A stretch of DNA of 64,000 bases, taken from NCBI GenBank assembly GCA_947493695.1, contig CANLSF010000004.1, positions 310,001-374,000 on the forward strand, given 5' to 3'. The notes beneath the pieces were generated by a model. The model ran no database searches and was not told the origin of the DNA. It was given only the letters and a program-made list of their open reading frames with translations. Origin of the DNA: an uncultured Kiloniellaceae bacterium (GTDB taxonomy: Bacteria; Pseudomonadota; Alphaproteobacteria; Kiloniellales; Kiloniellaceae). Made by a program: the position numbers and the translations under genes. Of the stretch, positions 1 to 6,886 are shown piece by piece (position 1 is the stretch's first letter; each line of letters starts with the position of its first letter).

Positions 1-189
1 CTCTGAAATCTCCCCTCGCCGACCTCAGAAGCCAGATGGCGCTGGATATGCTAAACAATTGTCAAAATTACCATTCGATTCGCGGATCGATCACACACTT
101 GATCGCGGAGTCGGTTGCCTGGGTCGCACGACGCCATGGTTGTAGGATTGCGCCTACTTTCGTGAGAAATCTATGTCTACACTATACGG

Positions 190-585
190 ATGGCCAGCTT
201 TACTGCTAACCTGCGAGTTCTTGTGACCGATCGAACTGAAATCGACATTCCTGCCATGACCAAGCGACTGCACGATCGCCGTGCTGAGCTTCAGGGGCTG
301 ACAGCCAGCAGTGAAGATCAGCGACGGCCCGTTGAACTCGACCAGACACGTGTTGGTCGCCTGTCACGCATGGATGCTCTGCAGGTTCAGGCCATGTCGA
401 TTGAAACAGAACGCCGCCGTTCCATTGAGCTGAACCGTATCGAAGCCGCCCTGGAGCGGATCGCCGTCGGCGACTATGGCTATTGCATGCTGTGCGGTGA
501 CGATATTGCGGTGAAGCGACTTGAGTTCGATCCTACCGCAACAACCTGCATCTCCTGTGCCCGCGAAACCGAGCAGAAGCATTAG
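190..585 (+). CDS. DksA/TraR-type C4 zinc finger protein
   Basis: Probable RNA-polymerase-binding or DNA-binding regulator of the DksA/TraR family, small class (131 aa from the first ATG). The C-terminal part (about residues 97-123) carries the four-cysteine zinc finger, CMLCGDDI followed 20 residues later by CISCA. Before it lies a charged helix pair with the VELDQTRVGRLSRMDALQ block usual in short alphaproteobacterial members. The aspartates at the coiled-coil tip typical of true DksA are not obvious, so it is not called dksA. The start is uncertain: neither the ATG at 190, a GTG at 223 nor an ATG at 256 has a good ribosome binding site, and similarity to short relatives begins near residue 18. 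It stands alone, convergent with the DUF3126 gene. Confidence 0.85.
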   Translation: MASFTANLRVLVTDRTEIDIPAMTKRLHDRRAELQGLTASSEDQRRPVELDQTRVGRLSRMDALQVQAMSIETERRRSIELNRIEAALERIAVGDYGYCMLCGDDIAVKRLEFDPTATTCISCARETEQKH

Positions 586-755
586 ACCGGATCGTGTAGG
601 TGGAGCAGTTTCATAAGCTCTGCAGACCGACTTTGCCGATTCTATCTGAACTTGATCTGCTCTCGTGTGCTGGCCTTATCAACAGCCAGCCTGCTTGCGA
701 TCGAAGCCGCCCCCTTAGAGTCGGGGGCGTATCGCGGAGTTCCAGGTGCGGGAGA

Positions 756-974
756 TCAGTTGGCTGGCGGCAGGTCAATATCGAGGATGGCCATATTGAA
801 GGCGTAAGATGTTTCGCCTTCGTCTTCATCTTTGTAAATCACACCGATGAATTCGCCGCCGATGCTGACCTCAATCGAATCACTTTTTCTTGTCTTCATG
901 TCCAAGGTGATCCGGTCAGTATTGAATTTTTCGCGCAGATAGCTCTGGATGCGCAGGATTTCTGATGTCTCCAC
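756..974 (-). CDS. DUF3126 family protein
   Basis: Small protein of 72 residues matching the DUF3126 family, which is largely confined to Alphaproteobacteria and has no established function. The family hallmarks are visible: an N-terminal IQSYLREKF helix, a DSIEVSIGGEFIGVIYKDEDEGE block, and the C-terminal SYAFNMAILDIDL segment. It is predicted soluble and cytoplasmic. It is a single gene, convergent with the zinc finger gene upstream on the plus strand. An overlapping plus-strand reading frame has no recognisable family and is taken as a shadow. Confidence 0.88.
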   Translation of the reverse strand: METSEILRIQSYLREKFNTDRITLDMKTRKSDSIEVSIGGEFIGVIYKDEDEGETSYAFNMAILDIDLPPAN

Positions 975-1326
975 GATGGACTCCGTTCACCTAGGTTTTC
1001 CGCGGTCCCCATCTGCCAGTCCCCGGGCGATGGGCTTAAGACACTGCGGATTGTTAATATATTGATCGTTTCAGCGGTATTTCAAACAGACGCAAGCCTG
1101 TTACCGACGAATTGACGCTCGTTCCGCTAAGGGTTAGCAGGCGGCGTCGGGGCACTGCAATGGTCAATTTTTGTCATTTATTCAGGTAGGTATACACTGT
1201 AGGAGTTTTTGAATTTTTGTAATAAATAAAAATTTATTCAAATTATTATCAAATTGTTTAAGTAAAAATACAGTAAATTTCCAATAATTTCTTGACTTAT
1301 TCGAGTACCAACAGTATATCAGTGTT
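975..1326. other. AT-rich intergenic stretch
   Basis: No gene is supported here. The first half is the upstream region of the DUF3126 gene. From about 1180 to 1326 the base composition becomes strongly AT-rich, with runs such as aataaataaaaatttatt, unlike the GC-rich surroundings, and ends in a promoter-like pair directly abutting the ORF at 1327. Confidence 0.6.
1292..1320 (+). promoter_or_regulatory. Sigma-70-like promoter, possibly leaderless transcript
   Basis: TTGACT (1292-1297), a 17-base spacer and TATATC (1315-1320) form a good -35/-10 pair. The expected transcription start is 6-7 bases after the -10, which falls on or next to the ATG at 1327, so the mRNA would have almost no leader. 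No ribosome binding site precedes that ATG, in agreement with leaderless initiation. Confidence 0.5.
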
Positions 1327-1545
1327 ATGATTATCCAAAGTTCCATAACGCCTGCAGCAGTGCGCGATGGCGATACTTCTGCGGCTCCATCCCTGGTCGC
1401 CAACCAGCCGAGGATATCTCAATCAACAGCGCCGGAAACGACGCGGCCTGTAGAGGCCAGCGATCGAGCGGAAATCGTCCGTAATGACGATTCTGCACCG
1501 AGCGAAGCGTCCGGCCGCGGCAGTTTGGTTGATGTTTCGGTCTAA
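1327..1545 (+). CDS. Small hypothetical protein
   Basis: A 72-residue ORF of unknown function. It is polar and rich in Ala, Ser, Pro, Thr and Arg, probably mostly disordered, and ends in RGSLVDVSV, a tail of a kind I associate with short uncharacterised alphaproteobacterial proteins. There is no signal peptide or membrane span. Support for being real is the strong promoter-like pair immediately upstream with its -10 only six bases from the ATG, and the abrupt change from AT-rich upstream DNA to coding-like composition. Against it: no ribosome binding site and no recognised domain. The opposite-strand ORF at 1182-1403 is rejected. Confidence 0.45.
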   Translation: MIIQSSITPAAVRDGDTSAAPSLVANQPRISQSTAPETTRPVEASDRAEIVRNDDSAPSEASGRGSLVDVSV

Positions 1546-1734
1546 GACGACCTAAGTACCGACTTCAACCTGCCAGTACGCAGCAACCCGGGTTCTAGCG
1601 TCAATGACCACCTCTTGTGGCCGTTGGCGTTAGCGCCTGTTCTGCGTTTCCTCCCTTGCTGGCAACTTTCGGAAACCTGACAGGCCGGGCGAAAAAGCAT
1701 TCACAAGCCTGATAGCGGGCAGTATTGATGTGCT

Positions 1735-2784
1735 ATGAGCAAAGAAAGCACAGAATCCCCTGCCCGGCTTGCTGTAGCCGGAGTCGGTTTGGTTGGCAAA
1801 CGCCACGTGGAAATCCTTGCCGCTGAAGGAACCCTTGTCGCGATTGCAGACCCCTCACCTGCTGCCACAGAAATTGCGCATCAACTGGGTGTCCCGGCTT
1901 ACCCGAACTTGACGGAACTTCTTGTCTCTGAGAGGCCAGACGGTGTGGTTGCTGCTACACCAAACCAGAGCCATGAGGCCGATGGTCTGGCATGCATCGA
2001 GGCAGGTGTCCCCGTCTTGATTGAAAAGCCGTTGGCAAGCGATATCCAAGGGGCGGAACGCCTCGTTGCCGCTTCGAATCAAACCGGGATTCCGCTGCTG
2101 GTCGGACATCATCGCCGTTACAATCCGCTGATAGCGAAGGCCAAGGACGAGATTGACTCCGGTCGTCTTGGAGACCTGGTCGCCGTCAATGCCCTATGCT
2201 GGTTGTATAAACCCGATAGTTATTTTGATGTTTCCTGGCGGCGTGAACCCGGCGCCGGACCCGTGTTTATCAATCTGATCCATGACGTGGAGCTGCTGTT
2301 GCACCTCTGCGGGAGTGTGGTCAGCATCCAGTCGGCGGAATCGAGTATCGTCCGCGGTAACAATGTTGAGGATACGGCGGTTGTTATCCTCCGCTTTGAA
2401 AACGGCGCTTTAGGGACGATCACAGTTTCGGACAGCGTGACTTCGCCCTGGAGCTGGGAACTGACTGCTGCCGAAAACCCCGCCTACCCGGCCACAGGTG
2501 CCTTTGCCTATATGATCGGCGGCACACGTGGTTCGCTTTCCATTCCCGACCTTGGCCTTTGGAGCAATAGCGGTGAATCCGGTTGGCATGAGCCGATTGA
2601 GCGTCGGACTTTGCGGACTGAAGCCGCGGATCCCCTGGTGCTGCAGCTTCGTCATTTCGCCGAAGTCTCGCAGGGAAAGGCGGTGCCTCACGTGACCGGC
2701 GCGGACGGCCTGAGAGCGTTGAAAGTAATTTCGGCGATCAAAGAGGCGGCCGCGAACGGCCAAGTTGTTGAGATAGAACCTTGA
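1735..2784 (+). CDS. Gfo/Idh/MocA family oxidoreductase
   Basis: NAD(P)-dependent dehydrogenase of the Gfo/Idh/MocA family (349 aa, normal length), acting on a sugar, inositol-like or related polyol substrate that cannot be named from sequence. The N-terminal Rossmann motif AVAGVGLVGKRHVEIL is at residues 13-28. The EKPLA signature, whose Lys is the usual catalytic residue, is near residue 98, and the C-terminal half contains the HDVELLLHLCG segment with the family's conserved His. It is a cytoplasmic enzyme. It ends one base before the oppositely oriented VOC gene, so the two are convergent and abutting. No sugar transporter or kinase lies beside it to hint at the substrate. Confidence 0.9.
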   Translation: MSKESTESPARLAVAGVGLVGKRHVEILAAEGTLVAIADPSPAATEIAHQLGVPAYPNLTELLVSERPDGVVAATPNQSHEADGLACIEAGVPVLIEKPLASDIQGAERLVAASNQTGIPLLVGHHRRYNPLIAKAKDEIDSGRLGDLVAVNALCWLYKPDSYFDVSWRREPGAGPVFINLIHDVELLLHLCGSVVSIQSAESSIVRGNNVEDTAVVILRFENGALGTITVSDSVTSPWSWELTAAENPAYPATGAFAYMIGGTRGSLSIPDLGLWSNSGESGWHEPIERRTLRTEAADPLVLQLRHFAEVSQGKAVPHVTGADGLRALKVISAIKEAAANGQVVEIEP

Positions 2785-3195
2785 TCAGCGGGGATCATAG
2801 GCGAACTCGACCCGAACACCGCCGGGATCTCGGATCATGGCATGGATCTTAGGGCCCGCGCCGGAAGGCTCAGGGGAAAACTCCACCGTAACGCCCGGCC
2901 AGACCGAAACGGCATCGAAGAGCGCGTTCAAAGCCGCTTCATCAGCCACTTTCAGCGCCAGATGGTGAAGGCCCACGTTTTTCTGGCGGTCGAAGGTCAC
3001 GCAGCTCTGTGGATCTTCAACCTGCCAGAGGGTCAGGACAGACGTACCATCTGAGACAAAGGCTGAGGGATACTCGGGCTTGCCACCAACCTTCTTCCAG
3101 CCCAGGCAGTTCACGAAGAAGCGCTCGGAGGCTTCGAGGTTCTGTACCGCAAGTCCGATATGATCGACGCCGAGCGTCAGAGGTGTATCCGGCAT
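2785..3195 (-). CDS. VOC family (glyoxalase-like) protein
   Basis: Vicinal oxygen chelate superfamily protein of 136 aa. The first beta-alpha-beta module carries GVDHIGLAVQNLEASERFF and the second carries GLHHLALKVADE and the closing RDPGGVRVEFAYDP, which provide the usual metal-binding His/Glu set. Whether it is a lyase, dioxygenase or isomerase cannot be told. The start is set at the ATG at 3195 because AGGAG lies 13 bases upstream; an earlier in-frame start would run into the preceding gene. It follows the MTA/SAH nucleosidase gene by 22 bases on the same strand, so the two are probably co-transcribed, but no functional link is established. Confidence 0.85.
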   Translation of the reverse strand: MPDTPLTLGVDHIGLAVQNLEASERFFVNCLGWKKVGGKPEYPSAFVSDGTSVLTLWQVEDPQSCVTFDRQKNVGLHHLALKVADEAALNALFDAVSVWPGVTVEFSPEPSGAGPKIHAMIRDPGGVRVEFAYDPR

Positions 3196-3217
3196 ACTCT
3201 CGTTGTCTCCTGGTGAG

Positions 3218-3991
3218 TTACAAAACACTTATGAGGCGTCGCAGCACGATCGCTGCGCCTGCGGCGGTTTCATGCAGGAACTTAATGAAGTCGATACCGC
3301 TCTCTTCTCCGGCCAGATCGCTGAGGGAGCGGACCACAAGCCAGTCGATGCCAAACCGCTCAGCGACCTGAGCGACCGCGGCGCCTTCCATCTCGACCGC
3401 CTGCCCGCCCAGTTCGTTGTGCAGGCGATTGCGGGTTGCCGTGCAGTTCACAAACTGATCGCCGGTCAGGATCGTGCCGAACTGGAGCTTTGGGGTGCGC
3501 GCCGCTCCTCCACCGGCCTCGGCAGATAGCGGCGGTAACTCAAAACCCTCCAGCGCCTGCTCGATCCTGGAGGCGAGGCCCTCGTTCAGGTGATATCCGA
3601 AGCGTTCACTGGGGGCAAAAATGGGAAGGTGGCCGGGATGATAACTCTCAGTGACTTCATTATTGATGATGCCGTAGTCATGTTGAATCAGATGTTTGCC
3701 CACGATCACATCGCCGACCCCCAATGCCGGATCCAAACCACCCGCGACGCCGGAGAACAACAAGCTGCCACATGCGAACTCCTGAGCCAGGATCGTCGCG
3801 ACCACGGCGGCATTGACCTTGCCCATACCGGCTTCAACCAGGATGCAGCGCTTGCCCTCAAGGATACCCTCCGCAAAATCGAAGCCGCCGGAACGAGTGG
3901 TTTTCTCCTGCTGAAACGCGCTTCCGAACTGGGCGATTTCGTCCGGAATGGCGCAGATGATACCGATAGCTGCGGACTGTTGTGCGGGCAC
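3218..3991 (-). CDS. mtnN: 5'-methylthioadenosine/S-adenosylhomocysteine nucleosidase
   Basis: Hydrolyses the glycosidic bond of methylthioadenosine and S-adenosylhomocysteine, releasing adenine, in methyl-cycle and polyamine salvage. The protein starts with the family sequence IGIICAIPDEIAQF, whose Glu is the usual acid residue. It continues with SGVAGGLDPALGVGDVIVG, the AVEMEGAAVAQVA ribose-binding block and VRSLSDLAG with the catalytic Asp. The GTG at 3991 is chosen because AAGGAG lies seven bases upstream; this gives 257 aa, slightly longer than E. coli Pfs. The enzyme is cytoplasmic. It is first in a two-gene run with the VOC protein and divergent from the MoxR gene, with a perfect palindrome in between. 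Confidence 0.87.
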   Translation of the reverse strand: MPAQQSAAIGIICAIPDEIAQFGSAFQQEKTTRSGGFDFAEGILEGKRCILVEAGMGKVNAAVVATILAQEFACGSLLFSGVAGGLDPALGVGDVIVGKHLIQHDYGIINNEVTESYHPGHLPIFAPSERFGYHLNEGLASRIEQALEGFELPPLSAEAGGGAARTPKLQFGTILTGDQFVNCTATRNRLHNELGGQAVEMEGAAVAQVAERFGIDWLVVRSLSDLAGEESGIDFIKFLHETAAGAAIVLRRLISVL

Positions 3992-4071
3992 GGCAGGCTC
4001 CTTAGATGATGCGGGCGATACTTCACCCTGACAGGGCCCCAAAGCTATAGGGTTTTTCGGCGCATCAGTTC

Positions 4072-4090
4072 AAGGCGTGATTCACGCCTT
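4072..4090. repeat. Perfect inverted repeat between divergent operons
   Basis: AAGGCGTGATTCACGCCTT is a perfect palindrome with 9-base arms around one central base. It lies between the divergently transcribed mtnN and moxR genes, about 80 bases from one start and 95 from the other, followed on the plus strand by TT. It could be a protein-binding operator serving both directions or a small hairpin; no long T-run follows, so it is a poor terminator. Confidence 0.55.
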
Positions 4091-4184
4091 TTACTCACGG
4101 CGATCAGACTTTAATCTGCGGCATGTTTGTGCGGTGCATCAAAAGTCTTGATGCCCGCGATTGTCGTTTCCAGGGAGAACAGGC

Positions 4185-5030
4185 GTGCAGTTTCAAGGCA
4201 CCGATGCGTATGTCGCGACTGAAGATCTGAAGATGGGCGTCAACGCGGCCATCACGCTAGAGCGGCCGTTGCTGGTCAAAGGTGAACCGGGGACGGGTAA
4301 GACCGTTTTGGCCGAGCAAATCGCCCAGTCTCTGGGCCGGAACCTGATCGAATGGAACGTCAAGTCCACAACAAAGGCGCAGCACGGCCTCTACGAGTAT
4401 GACGCGGTCGCCCGTCTGCGTGATGGTCAGCTCGGTGATGACCGGGTCAACGATATCGCCAACTACATTATCAGAGGAAAACTCTGGGAAGCTTTTGAAG
4501 CTGATGTAGCACCGGTGCTGCTGATCGACGAAATCGACAAGGCGGATATTGAATTTCCGAATGACCTGCTGCAGGAACTGGACCGTATGGAGTTCTACGT
4601 CCACGAGACGCAGCAACTTGTGAAAGCGCGCAACCGGCCAATTGTGCTGATTACCTCCAATAACGAAAAAGAGCTGCCGGACGCCTTTCTGCGCCGCTGC
4701 TTCTTTCACTACATCCGCTTTCCCGATCGCGAGACCATGGAGAAGATCGTCCAGGTCCATTATCCCGATGTAAAACAACAGCTTCTGCGCGATGCCTTGA
4801 CCGTTTTCTACGAGGTCCGGGATGTCACGGGACTGCGTAAAAAGCCCTCGACGTCGGAGCTTTTGGATTGGCTCAAGCTTCTCATGTCCGAGGATATGCC
4901 GGAGGATGTGCTGCGCTCGCATGACCGTTCGACAATAATTCCACCGCTCTACGGTGCGCTTTTGAAGTCGGAACAGGACGTTCACCTCTTCGAACGCCTT
5001 GCCTTCCTGAACCGTCGAGAGCGGACATAG
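4185..5030 (+). CDS. MoxR-family AAA+ ATPase
   Basis: AAA+ ATPase of the MoxR group, a chaperone-like family that usually acts with von Willebrand A (VWA) proteins to mature or insert cofactors into enzyme complexes. Walker A is GEPGTGKT (about residues 33-40), Walker B is VLLIDEIDKAD, sensor 1 is LITSNNEKELPDAF with the adjacent arginine pair LRRC, and the lid domain follows. The GTG at 4185 is chosen because AGGGAGAA lies seven bases upstream and because the sequence from there (QFQGTDAYVATEDL) is the normal family beginning, giving 281 aa. The VWA partner gene follows 30 bases downstream, the standard pairing. The client is unknown. Confidence 0.92.
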   Translation: MQFQGTDAYVATEDLKMGVNAAITLERPLLVKGEPGTGKTVLAEQIAQSLGRNLIEWNVKSTTKAQHGLYEYDAVARLRDGQLGDDRVNDIANYIIRGKLWEAFEADVAPVLLIDEIDKADIEFPNDLLQELDRMEFYVHETQQLVKARNRPIVLITSNNEKELPDAFLRRCFFHYIRFPDRETMEKIVQVHYPDVKQQLLRDALTVFYEVRDVTGLRKKPSTSELLDWLKLLMSEDMPEDVLRSHDRSTIIPPLYGALLKSEQDVHLFERLAFLNRRERT

Positions 5031-5060
5031 CGGGTTAAGTTTCACGAAGGCTGCGAAGCG

Positions 5061-6245
5061 ATGTTTCTGAAACTCTTCTTCGAACTACGGGATGCCGAGG
5101 TGCCGGTGACTCTGCGCGAGTACCTGGATCTCCTCAATGGCGTGGTATCCGGTGTCGCGGATTTCCGGGTGGACGACTTCTATTATCTCTCGCGGACCGT
5201 TTTGGTGAAGGACGAGCGGTATCTGGATCGCTTCGATCAGGTTTTTGGTCATGTCTTCAAGGGCCTGGAGAAGACTGAGGGCTCAGGGGATGAGGCGGAG
5301 ATACCCGAAGAGTGGCTACGCAAGCTGACGGAACTGAACCTCAGCGAAGAAGAGAAAGCCAAGATCAAGGCCATGGGCGGCTGGGATGCGCTTATGGAAA
5401 CCCTGAAGAAGCGCCTGGAAGAGCAGAAAGGCCGTCATCAGGGCGGTAGCAAATGGATTGGTACCGGTGGCACCTCCCCTTATGGCGCTTATGGCTATAA
5501 TCCGGAAGGCGTGCGCATCGGCCAGGACGGGAACCGGAACTTCAGTGCAGTAAAGGTCTGGGATAAACGCGAGTTCAAGGATCTGGATTCAAACATCGAA
5601 CTGGGTACTCGCAACATCAAGATGGCGCTGCGCCGCCTGCGCAGCTTCGCGCGCGAAGGAGCCGCCACCGAACTCGATATCGATGACACCATCTCCTCGA
5701 CGGCGCGCAATGGCGGTTGGCTTGATGTGAAACTGGTGCCCGAGCGGCATAACGCGGTCAAGCTGCTGCTGATGCTCGATGTCGGCGGCTCAATGGACCC
5801 GCACGTAAAGACCTGCGAGGAGCTCTTTTCGGCTGCGCGGAGTGAATTCAAGCACCTTGAGTACTACTACTTCCACAATTGCCCCTATGAGGCGCTGTGG
5901 CGTGAGAACCGCCGCCGTTGGAACGATACCACCGACACCTGGGAGGTTCTGCACACCTACCCTTCCGACTACAAACTGGTTTTCGTCGGCGACGCGTCCA
6001 TGAGTCCCTACGAGATCAGCTATCCTGGTGGCAGTGTCGAGCATATGAACAAGGAAGCCGGCGCGGTCTGGATTCAGCGCCTGCTTCAGGCATACCCTTC
6101 CGCGGTCTGGCTCAACCCCTCGAAGGAAGCCTATTGGGGCTATACCACCTCCATCGGCATTGTGCAGCAACTCATGGAAGGCCGCATGTTCCCCATGACC
6201 TTGGAGGGTCTTGACGCCGCTATGCGTGAGCTGACCAAAAAATAA
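5061..6245 (+). CDS. CoxE-like VWA domain protein
   Basis: VWA protein of the CoxE-like family (394 aa), partner of the preceding MoxR ATPase. The N-terminal region (FLKLFFELRDAEVPVTLREYLDLL) matches the helical CoxE domain. The middle is charged with a glycine-rich linker, and the C-terminal VWA domain starts near residue 230 with LLLMLDVGGSMDPHVK, the DxGxS form of the metal-adhesion site found in this family. No signal peptide is seen, so it is probably cytoplasmic. In carboxydotrophs CoxD and CoxE help assemble the CO dehydrogenase copper-molybdenum site; no molybdenum hydroxylase genes are in this window, so the client here is unknown. Confidence 0.9.
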   Translation: MFLKLFFELRDAEVPVTLREYLDLLNGVVSGVADFRVDDFYYLSRTVLVKDERYLDRFDQVFGHVFKGLEKTEGSGDEAEIPEEWLRKLTELNLSEEEKAKIKAMGGWDALMETLKKRLEEQKGRHQGGSKWIGTGGTSPYGAYGYNPEGVRIGQDGNRNFSAVKVWDKREFKDLDSNIELGTRNIKMALRRLRSFAREGAATELDIDDTISSTARNGGWLDVKLVPERHNAVKLLLMLDVGGSMDPHVKTCEELFSAARSEFKHLEYYYFHNCPYEALWRENRRRWNDTTDTWEVLHTYPSDYKLVFVGDASMSPYEISYPGGSVEHMNKEAGAVWIQRLLQAYPSAVWLNPSKEAYWGYTTSIGIVQQLMEGRMFPMTLEGLDAAMRELTKK

Positions 6246-6358
6246 GGCCGCGTTATATCTTTAAGTTTTAAATCAATAATTTAATCGCATTCGCGAAGAG
6301 GCATCGGAATCCAGGCCGCTGAGTGGAGCGATCTTCGGAATGGCGACGTGATGTTTTA

Positions 6359-6376
6359 TGACAGTGCTCGCTGTCA
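6359..6376. repeat. Inverted repeat TGACAG-N6-CTGTCA
   Basis: Two perfect six-base arms around a six-base spacer (tgctcg). The geometry suits a dimeric regulator. It lies about 270 bases before the YLDPG gene start and about 115 bases after the VWA gene stop, so its target is unclear. Confidence 0.35.
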
Positions 6377-6581
6377 CATTGGGTCTAAGGTGTTTCCCCA
6401 ACCGAAAAATCTGAATTTAAGCACCTCGCCGATACCGAAACACGACAGTCTTCGTCACTGACGCACAGAGTTAATGGCGCCCCTGTCTTGCAGGGCTGTG
6501 TCACGCGACAAGGAAATATTGCCATCTTTTGTTGCAATTTTGTTACAGCTTTAGGCTAGCTTTCAATCGCCAAACGTGCAT

Positions 6582-6607
6582 TTAATAAATCGTTAACAAA
6601 TTATTAA
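6582..6607. promoter_or_regulatory. Overlapping CtrA-type boxes
   Basis: Three TTAA blocks occur at 6582, 6593 and 6604, exactly 11 bases apart. The first two form TTAA-N7-TTAAC on the plus strand, the full CtrA consensus, and the last two form GTTAA-N7-TTAA, the same site read on the minus strand, so a central GTTAAC is shared. The cluster is 43-68 bases before the ATG at 6650, suitable for promoter control. CtrA is the alphaproteobacterial cell-cycle and motility regulator; its gene is not in this window. Confidence 0.6.
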
Positions 6608-6649
6608 TCTACCAAGATTTATCGAGGTAAAATCCGAGGAATTTCTCAT

Positions 6650-6886
6650 ATGAGTAAGTTAATTTCGGCGATTGCGTTGGCGACTCCAGTCATTTTGTTT
6701 TCGCAACCTTCTTACGCTTATCTGGATCCAGGTACCGGCGCATTTTTAATTCAAGCTCTACTTGGTGGCGTAGCTGGTGTGATGGTTGTCGGTCGTATTT
6801 ATTGGTCGAGGATTAAGGCATTCTTTCGGCGATCACCGGCTAAAACTCCCGAGACACTTGAGCCAAGTAGAATAGATGAAGTCTGA
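6650..6886 (+). CDS. Small YLDPG-type membrane protein
   Basis: A 78-residue protein of unknown function. Residues 1-23 form a signal peptide with a good cleavage site (PSYA before Y). The predicted mature protein starts YLDPGTGA, then has one Gly-rich membrane span (about 31-50) and a basic tail containing SRIKAFFRR, so it should be anchored with its N-terminus in the periplasm and its tail in the cytoplasm. GAGGA nine bases upstream supports the start. It overlaps the next gene by 11 bases and heads an operon with a methyltransferase and a sulfatase-like enzyme. A divergent relative with the same layout lies at 29288-29506 in a sulfotransferase operon. Confidence 0.82.
   Translation: MSKLISAIALATPVILFSQPSYAYLDPGTGAFLIQALLGGVAGVMVVGRIYWSRIKAFFRRSPAKTPETLEPSRIDEV

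Larger units (their letters stand above)
6246..6649. promoter_or_regulatory. Long upstream region of the YLDPG operon
   Basis: 404 bases with no supported ORF. It holds an inverted repeat TGACAG-N6-CTGTCA at 6359-6376, a short CCCTG/CAGGG hairpin near 6481-6495, and an AT-rich end with overlapping CtrA-type boxes at 6582-6607 followed by a GAGGA ribosome binding site for the gene at 6650. Confidence 0.6.

Noticed and set aside
600-965. 121-codon plus-strand ORF
   Set aside because: Antisense to the well-supported DUF3126 gene, no recognisable protein features.
1182-1403. 73-codon minus-strand ORF
   Set aside because: Covers the AT-rich patch, no domain, overlaps the better-supported ORF at 1327.
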